Shown here in pieces: positions 38,630 to 47,516 of a stretch of DNA of 64,000 bases. This DNA is from Eoetvoesiella caeni. GTDB taxonomy: Bacteria; Pseudomonadota; Gammaproteobacteria; Burkholderiales; Burkholderiaceae_B. The DNA lies in the NCBI RefSeq assembly GCF_003315175.1, contig NZ_QNRQ01000008.1, forward strand, positions 115,760 through 179,759. The letters run 5' to 3'. The position numbers and the translations under genes were made by a program. Positions within the stretch are counted from its first letter, which is position 1, and each line of letters begins with the position of its first letter. The notes under the pieces were generated by a model. That model saw only the letters and a list, made by a program, of their open reading frames with translations, searched no databases and was not told where the DNA came from.

Positions 38630-40051
38630 ATGAAGCTTTTGGATGAACTGGTGGGGATGTTGGGGCGGCAGTATGTGCTGACCGGCGAGGACGCGCAGTC
38701 TTATCTGGTTGACTGGCGCGGCCGCTATTCCGGCCAGGCCATTGCCGTGGCCAGGCCTGGTTCGGTCCAGGAAGTGGCAGAGCTTATCAAGTGGTGCGTC
38801 GCCAACAAGGTGCCGGTCGTCCCGCAGGGTGGCAACACCGGTTTGTGCGGCGGGGCCACGCCCGACGACAGCGGCACGGCGCTGGTCCTGTCGCTGGGGC
38901 GGCTGACCCAGGTGCGCAGCATCGACACCGACAACGACACCATGGTGGTCGAGGCCGGCTGCATTTTGCAAACCGTGCAGCAGGCCGCGCGCGATGCCGA
39001 CCGCTTGTTCCCCTTGAGCCTGGCGGCGGAAGGCAGTTGCACCATAGGCGGCAATCTGGCCACCAACGCCGGCGGCACGCAGGTGCTGCGCTACGGCAAC
39101 ACGCGCGAGCTGGTTCTGGGTGTGGAGGTCGTTACGGCCGAAGGCGAAATCATGCATGGCTTGCGCGGGCTGCGCAAAGACAATACGGGCTACGATCTGC
39201 GCGATCTTTTTATCGGCAGCGAAGGTACGCTGGGCATCATTACCGCCGCCACGATCAAGCTGTTTCCGTTACCAGTGGCCCAGTGCACGGCTTTGGTCGG
39301 CTTGCGCTCCATCAACGATGCGGTGTCGCTGCTGTCGAACGCCCGCAAGGGGTTCGGGCCGGCGTTGACCGGCTTCGAGCTTATCGCCGGAGCCTGCCTG
39401 CATGGGGTGGTTGAATGCTACCCACAGCAACGTATTCCCTTCGAGGGCGAGTCCGCGCAACTGCCGTGGTACGCCTTGCTGGAGCTTTCCGACAGCGAAA
39501 GCGCGGAACATGCGCGCGAACGTTTTGAAACCGTCGTGGGCGATGCCATCGAGGCGGGCCTGGTCGTGGACGCGGTCATTGCCGAGAATATTTCGCAGAG
39601 CAAGGCCTTGTGGCATTTGCGCGAAAGCATTCCGCTGGCGGAAAAAACATTCGGCAAAAGCATCAAGCACGACGTTTCGATTCCAGTCTCGCGCATGGCC
39701 GAGTTCGTCGAAACGACCAATGCGGCCTTGCAAACCTATTTCCCGGGCATACAGCATGTTATTTTCGGGCACCTTGGCGACGGCAACCTGCACTACAACA
39801 TTGCCAGGGGCAGCCAGTATTCTGAAGAACAGCTTTTGGGCATGCAGGATGCCATCTACGAGCTGGTGCACGAAAGCGTGTACCAGTTCGACGGCTCGAT
39901 CAGCGCTGAACACGGCGTGGGGCAGCTCAAGCGCGATGCGTTGCCGCGCTACAAAGACCCGGTCGAAATGAAGCTCATGCGGCGGATCAAGCAGGCGCTG
40001 GATCCGCACGGCATCATGAATCCCGGCAAAGTGCTGGCAAGCCGAAAATAA
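38630..40051 (+). CDS. FAD-linked 2-hydroxyacid oxidase/dehydrogenase (GlcD / D-lactate dehydrogenase type)
   Basis: This 473-residue flavoprotein of the VAO/PCMH family oxidises a D-2-hydroxyacid such as D-lactate, glycolate or D-2-hydroxyglutarate. The FAD-binding half (1-215) shows VVPQGGNTGLCGGATPD and EGSCTIGGNLATNAGGT. The C-terminal FAD-oxidase domain contains the metal-binding HLGDGNLHYN and GSISAEHGVGQLKR. ATG 38630 is chosen because GGAAAGG precedes it. A two-component pair follows only 1 base later, so the oxidase may be co-regulated with it. The substrate is not determinable by eye. Confidence 0.87.
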   Translation: MKLLDELVGMLGRQYVLTGEDAQSYLVDWRGRYSGQAIAVARPGSVQEVAELIKWCVANKVPVVPQGGNTGLCGGATPDDSGTALVLSLGRLTQVRSIDTDNDTMVVEAGCILQTVQQAARDADRLFPLSLAAEGSCTIGGNLATNAGGTQVLRYGNTRELVLGVEVVTAEGEIMHGLRGLRKDNTGYDLRDLFIGSEGTLGIITAATIKLFPLPVAQCTALVGLRSINDAVSLLSNARKGFGPALTGFELIAGACLHGVVECYPQQRIPFEGESAQLPWYALLELSDSESAEHARERFETVVGDAIEAGLVVDAVIAENISQSKALWHLRESIPLAEKTFGKSIKHDVSIPVSRMAEFVETTNAALQTYFPGIQHVIFGHLGDGNLHYNIARGSQYSEEQLLGMQDAIYELVHESVYQFDGSISAEHGVGQLKRDALPRYKDPVEMKLMRRIKQALDPHGIMNPGKVLASRK

Positions 40052-40052
40052 A

Positions 40053-40742
40053 ATGCCCGACGTAAAGGCCCGCGTACTGATCGTCGAGAACGACGCGACG
40101 ATTGCCGCCAACCTTTACGGCTTTCTTGAAATGCGCGGCTTTGTTCCCGACGCGGCATACGAAGGGCACGATGCCCTGGGTTTGCTTGGTACGAACCGCT
40201 ATGATGCCCTGATCCTCGACATCGGCCTGCCGGGCCTGGACGGCTACGGCGTGCTGCGCGCCTTGCGGCAAGAGGGCCAGGCCGCAATTCCGGTGCTGAT
40301 GTTGACGGCGCGAGACCAGCTTGATGCCAAGCTGGCCGCGTTTGCCCTGGGTGCCGACGATTATCTGGTCAAGCCGTTTGCGCTGGCCGAAGTCGAGGCG
40401 CGGCTGCGGGCGATGCTGCGCCGCTCGGCGGGGGGCGGAAATGCCGTTGTGCTTGAATTCGGCGGCGTGCGTTACGATCCTTCCAGCCAAAGCGTCACGG
40501 TGGACGGCCAGGCGGTGGTCCTGGCGCGCAAGTCCTTGCACATTCTCGGCCTGCTTTTACGCGACGCGGGAAGAGTGGTTGGCCATCAAGAGCTAGAACA
40601 GGCTCTGTGGCCCGACGGCCCGCCGTCGCCCGACGCCTTGCGGGGCCAGGTGCATTTGCTGCGCAAAAAAATGATCGAGGCCGGCTTTAACGGCATAGAA
40701 ACCGTGCACGGCCTGGGATGGAAGCTGGTCCCGCCCAGCTAG
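40053..40742 (+). CDS. OmpR-family response regulator
   Basis: This 229-residue regulator has a receiver domain (1-120) with phosphoacceptor D56 in LILDIGLPG, the conserved T/K pair (K107 in YLVKPF), and a winged-helix DNA-binding domain (~135-227) ending VHGLGWKLV. Its start is 1 base after the stop of the FAD-oxidase gene, and its cognate kinase follows 54 bases later. The target genes are unknown; the preceding oxidase is a reasonable guess. Confidence 0.92.
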   Translation: MPDVKARVLIVENDATIAANLYGFLEMRGFVPDAAYEGHDALGLLGTNRYDALILDIGLPGLDGYGVLRALRQEGQAAIPVLMLTARDQLDAKLAAFALGADDYLVKPFALAEVEARLRAMLRRSAGGGNAVVLEFGGVRYDPSSQSVTVDGQAVVLARKSLHILGLLLRDAGRVVGHQELEQALWPDGPPSPDALRGQVHLLRKKMIEAGFNGIETVHGLGWKLVPPS

Positions 40743-40796
40743 GCGGGCGGGTCCATATTGGAATAGTCGCATCATGAATATCAAGGGCAGGCGCGC

Positions 40797-42155
40797 ATGG
40801 CCATGAGAAAGACCGGAATGTCGCTGACTTCGCGAGTGGCGTGGGCCTTGACAGCCTTGGTGGCGGTGTTCGTCGTGGTGTTTTGCCTGATGGCGTATTT
40901 CATTTTCGACCGCATGGAAGACGACCTGGTCGACGCCGTCCTGACGACGCAGGCCGAGCAGATTCAGGATCAGATTGCCAAAGGCGAGGCCATACCCAAG
41001 CAAATGAACCGGGCCGAGCTGGGCGCCTCGATTCAAGGCTGGGTCGTGGCAGACGCCGATGATGCGGCGAAGCTGCCCAGTCTATTGCAGCCCTTGGGCC
41101 CGGGCATGCACTTGTTGACGCCGCAGGCGCGGACATGGCACGTTTTGGTCGCGCCCACTGCGCAGGGCTTGCTGTATTTGCGCTACGACGCAACGGCGCA
41201 TGAAGGACGGGTGCGCGACTTCGGGATGATCATCGCGTCGCTGGGGCTTTTGTGCGTGCTGGGGGCGCTTTTGCTGGCGCGCTGGTTCGGGCGGCTAGTG
41301 GTCGGGCCCATGGTCGACCTGACCAACCGCCTGTCGGCCTGGGCGCCCGGCGAGCCCGGCTTGACGGTGGCCCGGGACGACGAAATGGGCCAGTTGATAG
41401 AAACTTTCAACCGGGTGCAGAATCGGGTCGAGGAGTCCATTGCTTTCGAGCGCGAATTTGCGTCCAACCTAAGCCATGAAATCCGCACCCCATTGACGGC
41501 TATCCGCAGCGATAGCGAAATGGCGCTGTTCGACCCCCAGCTTTCGCCCGACGCGGCGTTGCGGTTCAAGCGCATCATTGCCAGCGCCGACGCCGTCAGC
41601 AGCGGCCTGGCCAGCGCCAGGGTGCTGGCCCGCCCCGAACTGAGCCAACCCGTCAACCTGTCGTTATGGCAAAGCCTGGACGAGGCATGGCTGGGTTTTC
41701 AGCACGAGGCCGAAAAAGAAGGCCTGACGCTGCAAAATGAAATTCCCATGGCCATGCGCCTGGAAGTGGACCGCTACGCGGTGCTGATCGTCATGCGCAA
41801 CCTGATACGCAACGCGATCGAGCACGCGGCGCCCGCCACACTGACTGTACGGGCTGTCTCGGACGTTTGCTTGCAGTTTTCCGACGACGGCCCCGGCATT
41901 CCTCCCGAGGTCCTGCCCTTGGTGTTCGAACGCTATTACAGCTATCGACGTGTCGACACGGCCGAGGACGGCCCCACGGCCAACAACCGGGCCGAAACGC
42001 GGCGTGGCCTGGGTCTGGCGATTGCCAAGCGGGTATGCGACGTATATCAATGGAGCCTGCGCGTCCAGTCCAGCGGGGCGGCTGACGCCTCGGGCACCGT
42101 ATTTACGTTATGTTTTGCCCACGGCGTAGCGGCCCCGGCCAACAAGCCGCAATAA
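40797..42155 (+). CDS. Membrane sensor histidine kinase
   Basis: This 452-residue inner-membrane kinase has two membrane helices (~14-36 and ~142-162) flanking a ~105-residue periplasmic sensor region, then a HAMP-like linker. The HisKA dimerisation helix carries H227 in FASNLSHEIRTPLTAIRSD, and the ATPase domain has MRNLIRNAIEHA (N box) and FSDDGPGIPPE (G1 box). It is partner to the upstream regulator. The sensor region has no domain I recognise, so the signal is unknown. Starts at 40797 and 40803 are both possible. Confidence 0.92.
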   Translation: MAMRKTGMSLTSRVAWALTALVAVFVVVFCLMAYFIFDRMEDDLVDAVLTTQAEQIQDQIAKGEAIPKQMNRAELGASIQGWVVADADDAAKLPSLLQPLGPGMHLLTPQARTWHVLVAPTAQGLLYLRYDATAHEGRVRDFGMIIASLGLLCVLGALLLARWFGRLVVGPMVDLTNRLSAWAPGEPGLTVARDDEMGQLIETFNRVQNRVEESIAFEREFASNLSHEIRTPLTAIRSDSEMALFDPQLSPDAALRFKRIIASADAVSSGLASARVLARPELSQPVNLSLWQSLDEAWLGFQHEAEKEGLTLQNEIPMAMRLEVDRYAVLIVMRNLIRNAIEHAAPATLTVRAVSDVCLQFSDDGPGIPPEVLPLVFERYYSYRRVDTAEDGPTANNRAETRRGLGLAIAKRVCDVYQWSLRVQSSGAADASGTVFTLCFAHGVAAPANKPQ

Positions 42156-42352
42156 GCCCAATTTTTTGACGCAAGCAGCTTGGTCCGGCGATGCCGAAGG
42201 CAGGCTAAGGGGCAACCCATCGAGTTGAAATAATTCGTGACATTCAGTTTCCGGTAAGCAATAATCAACGCAATTTTGACGGGCGGCCCCGTATTGTGCG
42301 GGTAGGCTTTATGGCTCATGGTGAGCTTGGCTGTTGATCAAGGAATGAATTC

Positions 42353-43030
42353 ATGATGCTGTTTTCCTTCGGGAAGCGCTCTTCGGTATCGCCCACCGAC
42401 CTGACGCTCGACGAAATCTGGTGCCACCTTTCCAAAGTGCAGGTGCGCCGCCGTTATACATTGACGGCCCTGGGTATTCTGGCGGTGGTCGTTGCTCCGT
42501 TCGTTGCGTCCTTTGCCGCCGCGGCTTCGCCGTGGTATCACGGCGTCAAGTGGTTTGGCCTGGCGCTTATTCTGGCCGCGTTCCTTGGGCGCAGTTGGTG
42601 CATGCTGTATCTGGGCGGGCACAAGGGTGCCGAACTGATCCAGCAGGGACCTTATTCGGTCAGCCGCAATCCGCTGTACCTGTTTTCCGTCATGGCTGTC
42701 GTAGGCATCGGCGCCCAGACCGGCAGCATTGTGTTTGGGCTGGTTCTGGCGCTGGGCGTGTACGCGGTTTTCAATTACGTCATCGGCGAAGAGGAAGTCT
42801 TGCTGCGCAAGGTGTTCGGATCTCAGTTCGACGGCTATTGCGCCCGGGTGCCTCGCTTCTGGCCGCGTGTTTCCGGCTGGAAGTCCGACTCTGAAGTCAT
42901 GGTCGACGTTTCGGGCCTGGGGCGCACCGTGCGCGACGCGCTGCCCTACTTTCTGGCGATTCCTGTTTTCGCGCTTATCGGCTACGCCCAGGTCAGCGGC
43001 TGGCTGCCGGTGCTGTTGCGCCTGCCCTGA
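42353..43030 (+). CDS. Membrane methyltransferase of the isoprenylcysteine carboxyl methyltransferase/PEMT-like family
   Basis: This 225-residue protein has about five predicted membrane helices (e.g. LGILAVVVAPFVASFAAAAS). It carries the family signature QQGPYSVSRNPLYL plus EEEVLLRKVFGSQFDGYCARVPRFWP, which form the S-adenosylmethionine-binding C-terminal part in ICMT/phospholipid methyltransferases. The bacterial substrate is unknown; a phospholipid or another lipid is possible. GGAATGAATTC precedes ATG 42353. It is convergent with mutM. Confidence 0.8.
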   Translation: MMLFSFGKRSSVSPTDLTLDEIWCHLSKVQVRRRYTLTALGILAVVVAPFVASFAAAASPWYHGVKWFGLALILAAFLGRSWCMLYLGGHKGAELIQQGPYSVSRNPLYLFSVMAVVGIGAQTGSIVFGLVLALGVYAVFNYVIGEEEVLLRKVFGSQFDGYCARVPRFWPRVSGWKSDSEVMVDVSGLGRTVRDALPYFLAIPVFALIGYAQVSGWLPVLLRLP

Positions 43031-43034
43031 CCGC

Positions 43035-43057
43035 GCAGGCCTGGCTTGCCAGGCTGC
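43035..43057. terminator. Probable hairpin between convergent methyltransferase and mutM genes
   Basis: A 10-bp stem with one bulged base and a 2-base loop (GCAGgCCTGGC TT GCCAGGCTGC) lies in the 30-base gap between the two stops. There is no T-run of note, so it may only assist termination or block read-through. Confidence 0.45.
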
Positions 43058-43060
43058 ATC

Positions 43061-43888
43061 TTATTTGCGCTGGCACTTGGGGCAGAAGTACGTGGCGCGC
43101 TGCCCTTGCACAATCTTGCGTATGGGCGTTGTGCACGTACGGCATGCTTGTTTTTCACGGTCATAGACAGCAGCGTGGATTTCAAAATATGCGCCGGCCT
43201 GTCCGCTGGCGTTCACATAATCGCGCAGCGTGCTTCCGCCCGATACCAGGGCGTCGTTCAAGGTTTCGGTAATTGCGGCGCAGAGCAGGGCGCTGCGTTT
43301 CAACGATAGCTTTCCCGCCGCCATTTCAGGATGGATGCGTGCCCGGAACAAGGCTTCCGAAGCATAGATGTTGCCCACACCCACGACTATCTGGCCTGCA
43401 AGCAAAACTTGCTTGATCGCCGCGCTTTTGCCTTGTACGTGGCGATGCAGCCAGGCCGGCGTAAATAAGGGATCGAAGGGTTCAAGTCCCAGCTTCGCCA
43501 ACAGCGGATGCGCCAGCACCGGGCCTTCGCTGGCCTCGTGCCACAGCACCGCTCCGAAGCGGCGCGGGTCGTGCAGCAAGAAGCGGGCATGCTCGAACAC
43601 CCACTCTATATGGTCGTGCTTGCGCCGGTCTTCGTCCATTGCGACGCGGCGCAACGAACCCGACATGCCTAAATGGACTATGAGCGTTCCGGTAGCGAAG
43701 TTGATCAGCAAGTATTTCCCGCGGCGTTCGCAGCTTTGAACTATTTGGCTGTCTACTTTTTGAGAAATATCCGGCGGAACGGGCCAACGCATGCGCGGTT
43801 CGTGCACAATCAGGTGTTTAAGCACTTGTCCTGGCATAATCGTCGCTATTCCGCGACGGGTCGTCTCAACTTCTGGCAATTCTGGCAT
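43061..43888 (-). CDS. mutM: Formamidopyrimidine-DNA glycosylase (Fpg)
   Basis: This 275-residue base-excision repair enzyme removes 8-oxoguanine and formamidopyrimidines and cuts the abasic site. The catalytic N terminus is intact: after Met removal it begins PELPEVETTRRG, with the nucleophilic proline and glutamate. VVGVGNIYASEALFRARIHP is the helix-two-turn-helix segment, and the C-terminal zinc finger has CRTCTTPIRKI...FCPKC. The length is standard. It is divergent from the TPR protein gene. Confidence 0.97.
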   Translation of the reverse strand: MPELPEVETTRRGIATIMPGQVLKHLIVHEPRMRWPVPPDISQKVDSQIVQSCERRGKYLLINFATGTLIVHLGMSGSLRRVAMDEDRRKHDHIEWVFEHARFLLHDPRRFGAVLWHEASEGPVLAHPLLAKLGLEPFDPLFTPAWLHRHVQGKSAAIKQVLLAGQIVVGVGNIYASEALFRARIHPEMAAGKLSLKRSALLCAAITETLNDALVSGGSTLRDYVNASGQAGAYFEIHAAVYDREKQACRTCTTPIRKIVQGQRATYFCPKCQRK

Positions 43889-43971
43889 GGCGGGGTGCTA
43901 AGATCCTGTTAGAACTTTGTGTTATTTTGCCAGTTCGCGTAATTTGGGCGCGACGGCAATGGTCCTGATGA

Positions 43972-45750
43972 ATGAAACCTTCAAATCCTCTGTTTTTGGC
44001 AGTCTTTTCCGGTCTGTGTCTCCAGTTTCCCGCAGTGATGCACGCTGCGCAAGCTGCGGGTCCGACCCAGCACGTCGAACAGATTCATCTGCGGGCCGGC
44101 GAGCCGCCCGCGATCAATCTGTCGGCCGAGCTTTTATACCGGATATTGGCATCCGAATTTGCCGCCCAGCGTGGCCGCTATGATATAGCCAGCCAAGACT
44201 ACCTGGATCTGGCCAAAGACACGTCAGACCCGCGCCTGGCCAAGAAAGCCTTCCAGTTGTCCATTGTCGACCGTAATATGCGTCGCGCCCAACTGGCGGC
44301 GCAAGAGTGGGCGTTTCTTGCGCCCGGCGACCCCGAGGCTGTAGCCAGTTCGTTGGCGCTGGCCGCTTCCAACGGGCAAACGGCCGGTATGGCCTTGGCT
44401 CTGCGCGAGCGTATTGCCAAGGCCGGCGACAAAAGCCTGGCCATAGGCCAGGCACTGGGCATAGTCAGCAAGCTCAACGACAAAAAAGTGGCGCTCGAGA
44501 TCCTGGACCAGGCGCTCGAGAGCAATGTGCGCGATTTGCCCGTGGCGCATCTGGCCTTGTCCGACGCCGCCTGGGCGGCGGGCGACGTCACCCGGGCGCT
44601 GGCCGAAGCCAATCACGCCTTGGTGCTTGATCCCAATTCCGAACCGGCTGCGCAGCGCGTGCTGGAATACGGCATGAAGGACGATCCGGCCGTGGCCTTG
44701 CGTTCGGCCTATGCGTTTATCGACGCGCATCCCGACGCGCGCAAGCTGCAATTGCTGTTGGCCAGCCACCTGGTCGACCGCAAGGACTTCGATGGCGCGC
44801 TGGCATTGGTGCGCCGCATGCGCCAGGCCTCGCCCGAGGACTTCGATTTGCTGTATACCGAGGCCGAAGTCGATTTTCGAGCCGAGCGCTACGAGCAGGC
44901 CAAGGTCTTGCTGAACGAATACATCAACGTGCAGACTCAGCGCCGCCAGTCTATTGCCGACAAGGCCAGCAATGCGGCTTCGGACGCTTCCGATGCCCGC
45001 CTGCTGCTGGTCAAGATAGCCGAGAAGCAGGAAGACCTGAACGAAGCCATACGGCAGTTGGGGCTTATCGACGACCCGACGCTGGTGTTCCAGGCCCGTG
45101 TGCACCAGGCTGTGCTGCAAGGCCGCCTGGGCAATATCCCGCAGGCGCGCAAGATCATCGACGGGCTCAAGACCACGAACCGGCAAGAGCAAACCGTTAA
45201 GGCCCTGACCATGGCCTCTATTTACCGCGACGCCGGACGTACCGACCTGGCGGTCGACTTGCTGGTCAAGGCCGACAAAAGCATGCCCAACTCGTCCGAG
45301 ATCAAGTACGACCTTGGCATGCTGTACGAACGCCAGGGCAAATACGACGATTTCGAAAAAATGATGCGGCGGGTCATCGAGCTCGAGCCCGACAACGCCA
45401 ACGCCTACAACTCGCTGGGCTACACCCTGGTCGAGCAGAACACGCGGCTGGACGAGGCGCAGGACCTGCTTGAAAAGGCCTTGCAGCTTGAACCGGACAG
45501 TCCTTTCATACTGGACAGCGTGGGCTGGTACTTTTACCGCACCAACGATTTGCCGGCGGCGCTTGAATACCTGCAGCGCTCTTACGATCTGATGCCTTTG
45601 GGCGACGTGGCTGCGCACCTGGGCGAAGTGCTCTGGAAGCTTAATCGGCACGAGGATGCGCGCAGGGTCTGGCGCACGGGCATGGAAAAAGAACCGGGCA
45701 ACGAGGCGCTGCTAAAGACGCTCGAGCGTTTCAAGGTTAAAAAGCCATGA
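43972..45750 (+). CDS. Tetratricopeptide-repeat protein, exported
   Basis: This 592-residue protein starts with a signal-peptide-like sequence (residues ~1-29, LFLAVFSGLCLQFPAVMHAAQA). A long array of TPR-like helical pairs follows; clear units lie near the C terminus (NAYNSLGYTLVEQNTRLDEA, then PFILDSVGWYFYRTNDLPAA). TPRs mediate protein contacts, and the precise role is unknown. Its stop overlaps the lolB start by ATGA, so the two are coupled. The neighbours suggest an envelope-related task. Confidence 0.82.
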   Translation: MKPSNPLFLAVFSGLCLQFPAVMHAAQAAGPTQHVEQIHLRAGEPPAINLSAELLYRILASEFAAQRGRYDIASQDYLDLAKDTSDPRLAKKAFQLSIVDRNMRRAQLAAQEWAFLAPGDPEAVASSLALAASNGQTAGMALALRERIAKAGDKSLAIGQALGIVSKLNDKKVALEILDQALESNVRDLPVAHLALSDAAWAAGDVTRALAEANHALVLDPNSEPAAQRVLEYGMKDDPAVALRSAYAFIDAHPDARKLQLLLASHLVDRKDFDGALALVRRMRQASPEDFDLLYTEAEVDFRAERYEQAKVLLNEYINVQTQRRQSIADKASNAASDASDARLLLVKIAEKQEDLNEAIRQLGLIDDPTLVFQARVHQAVLQGRLGNIPQARKIIDGLKTTNRQEQTVKALTMASIYRDAGRTDLAVDLLVKADKSMPNSSEIKYDLGMLYERQGKYDDFEKMMRRVIELEPDNANAYNSLGYTLVEQNTRLDEAQDLLEKALQLEPDSPFILDSVGWYFYRTNDLPAALEYLQRSYDLMPLGDVAAHLGEVLWKLNRHEDARRVWRTGMEKEPGNEALLKTLERFKVKKP

Positions 45751-46334
45751 CGGCACATTGGCTTGCGCGATGGCGCGCCGGCCTGATGGCCGGGCTGGCC
45801 TGCCTGTTGCTGGCTGCCTGTGCAACTCCCCAAAAGATAGCCGGCAGCGGCCCGGGCGCGCAGGCTTTCGACCGCATCGGCCGTTTTGCCGTCAGCGTGG
45901 AACATCGCGATGGCACGCGCGACGCGGTGCAGGGCGGCTTTGCCTGGCACGACGCGGGGCGCGAGCTGCTGCTGGACCTGGCCAACCCGCTGGGCAGTAC
46001 ATTGGCTCGTGTGCGGGTGTTGCCGGGTGAAGCCATCATGACGCGCAGCAACGGCCAGACCGAAACGGCAAGCAGCCCCGACGGCCTGGTGGACCAGGTC
46101 CTGGGCAGTCCCATTCCGGTTGCTGGCCTGCGCGACTGGCTGCGTGGCAAAACCGGTGGAGCGCCGGTAAGCGGCCTGCAAAAGAATGACGCGGGGCAAA
46201 TTACCCAATTCCAGCAAGCCGGCTGGCAGATTGCATTGTCGCGCTACGACAGCGAAGGCCCGCGCCTGTTGCAGCTAAGCCGCCGCGAAGCCAGCCGCGA
46301 CATCAGCGTTCGCCTGGTCATCGACGAGTCCTAG
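45747..46334 (+). CDS. lolB: Outer membrane lipoprotein insertion receptor LolB
   Basis: This 195-residue lipoprotein receives lipoproteins from the periplasmic carrier LolA and inserts them in the outer membrane. The lipobox LLLAAC puts the lipidated cysteine at C25. The mature part shows the LolB core GRFAVSVEHRDGTRDAVQGGFAWHD and a C-terminal LQLSRREASRDISVRLVID. The position directly before ispE is the usual one in proteobacteria and supports the name. Confidence 0.9.
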   Translation: MTAHWLARWRAGLMAGLACLLLAACATPQKIAGSGPGAQAFDRIGRFAVSVEHRDGTRDAVQGGFAWHDAGRELLLDLANPLGSTLARVRVLPGEAIMTRSNGQTETASSPDGLVDQVLGSPIPVAGLRDWLRGKTGGAPVSGLQKNDAGQITQFQQAGWQIALSRYDSEGPRLLQLSRREASRDISVRLVIDES

Positions 46335-46346
46335 CCGAAGGCCGAC

Positions 46347-47324
46347 GTGACACTTTACGACGTACCGGCGCCCGCCAAAATCAATCTTTTTCTGCATGTG
46401 GTGGGCAAGCGCCCCGACGGATACCACCTGCTGCAATCGGTATTCCGTTTTATCGGCCTGTACGACACGCTGAATTTCGACTTGCGTGCGGATGGCCGCA
46501 TCATGTGCGACAGCACCATCGAAGGCCTGGACCCGGCGGACGACCTGGTCGTGCGTGCTGCCAAGGCGCTGCAGCAGGCCGCGGGTTGCCGCTACGGGGT
46601 GCAAATCAACTACGTCAAGCGCATTCCTTCCGGCGGCGGCCTGGGCGGGGGCTCCAGCGATGCGGCCAGCACGCTGATTGCGCTCAACCGTCTTTGGGGC
46701 ACGGGGCTAAGCCGCGCCGAACTTATGCGCCTGGCCTTGCCTTTGGGGGCGGATGTGCCGGTGTTTGTGTTCGGGCAACCCGCCTTCGCCGAAGGGATCG
46801 GCGAAATCCTGAGTCCGGTCGATGTGCCCGAACGGGCTTATCTTGTTGTAGAACCGAGTCAAAAAGTACCGACAGGAGGAATATTTTCTTCCCCCGATTT
46901 GACAAGAGATTCTCCTTCATTCAAAATGTCGGTCTTTACTGATTGGCAAACAATCGAAGCAGGTAAAAAAGCAGGGCTTACAGATAAAGCTGTGTTTTCC
47001 AGAAGCGGAACAGGCACAGCGCAGTATGCAAGCACAGCGCTTTTTGGCCGCAACGATCTAGAGCCGGTTGTTTTTGAAAAGTATCCCGCAGTTCGCCAAG
47101 CCGCTGATTGCTTGCTTGAAGCTGGGATACAGCCAAGAATGACAGGGTCCGGAGCTTGTCTATTTGTTGAATTTGTAAGCATTGAACAAGCCGTTCGGTG
47201 CCAGAATGAAATAATAGGTAAAATACACCGCGAAAGCGGTGGCAGTGGCAAAGAGGTAATCGATAATGTCTGGGCTTGCCCGGGGCTTACCGACCATCCG
47301 CTAAGGCACTGGTTGCAAAATTAA
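46347..47324 (+). CDS. ispE: 4-diphosphocytidyl-2-C-methyl-D-erythritol kinase (mosaic gene)
   Basis: This 325-residue GHMP kinase phosphorylates CDP-methylerythritol in the non-mevalonate isoprenoid pathway. Seen: PAPAKINLFLHVVGKRPDGYH, the ATP loop PSGGGLGGGSSDAAS and RMTGSGACLFVEF. The start is GTG 46347 with GAAGG ahead. The protein is intact, but its DNA is not uniform: 46621-46680 has 44/60 G+C while 46861-46920 has 24/60 and 47161-47220 has 21/60. The low-G+C tract (about 46850-47265) also uses AGA, ATA, TTA and GTA codons rare in neighbouring genes. A recombinational replacement of the 3' half is inferred. The tRNA-Gln gene begins 2 bases after the stop. Confidence 0.93.
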   Translation: MTLYDVPAPAKINLFLHVVGKRPDGYHLLQSVFRFIGLYDTLNFDLRADGRIMCDSTIEGLDPADDLVVRAAKALQQAAGCRYGVQINYVKRIPSGGGLGGGSSDAASTLIALNRLWGTGLSRAELMRLALPLGADVPVFVFGQPAFAEGIGEILSPVDVPERAYLVVEPSQKVPTGGIFSSPDLTRDSPSFKMSVFTDWQTIEAGKKAGLTDKAVFSRSGTGTAQYASTALFGRNDLEPVVFEKYPAVRQAADCLLEAGIQPRMTGSGACLFVEFVSIEQAVRCQNEIIGKIHRESGGSGKEVIDNVWACPGLTDHPLRHWLQN

Positions 47325-47325
47325 T

Positions 47326-47402
47326 TGGGGAATCGCCAAGCTGGTTAAGGCACTGGATTTTGATTCCAGCATGCGAAGGTTCGAATCCTTCTTCCCCAGC
47401 CA
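47326..47402 (+). tRNA. tRNA-Gln (anticodon TTG)
   Basis: A 77-base cloverleaf with the CCA end encoded. The acceptor arms TGGGGAA and TTCCCCA pair, the anticodon stem CTGGA/TCCAG encloses loop TTTTGAT, giving anticodon TTG, and the T arm contains GGTTCGAATCC. It begins one base after the ispE stop codon, which is unusually tight. Confidence 0.97.
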
Positions 47403-47432
47403 ACTTTCTAAGCCTATCCCAGGCTTTGCAGT

Positions 47433-47490
47433 TAAACGAGCTGTTGAGTCGGCCCCAAATGGGTGTGCTGGTCAACAGCTTTGTCGTTTA
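47433..47490. repeat. Imperfect inverted repeat between tRNA-Gln and prs
   Basis: The left arm TAAACGAGCTGTTGA (47433-47447) matches the right arm TCAACAGCT (47472-47480) perfectly over 9 bases. After a 3-base insertion, TAAACGA at 47433-47439 also matches TCGTTTA (47484-47490). The inner spacer is 24 bases. It could form a long stem in a tRNA read-through transcript or be an operator overlapping the prs -35 box. Confidence 0.7.
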
Positions 47491-47509
47491 GCGCTTCGGA
47501 ATCTATACT
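47481..47509 (+). promoter_or_regulatory. Probable sigma70 promoter of prs
   Basis: TTGTCG (47481-47486) and TATACT (47504-47509) are separated by exactly 17 bases. Transcription would begin near 47516, at or one base before the prs ATG (47517), implying a leaderless or nearly leaderless mRNA. No usable Shine-Dalgarno is seen before the ATG, which is consistent with this. Confidence 0.5.
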
Positions 47510-47516
47510 TCCCATC

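Noticed and set aside
46347..47324. ispE as a pseudogene or frameshifted fusion
   Set aside because: The frame is continuous and kinase motifs from both halves are intact; only base composition changes.
47326..47402. tRNA-Gln as the attachment site of the hsd island
   Set aside because: The island lies ~5 kb away beyond prs, rplY, pth and ychF; no integrase and no copy of the tRNA 3' end was noticed at the island borders.
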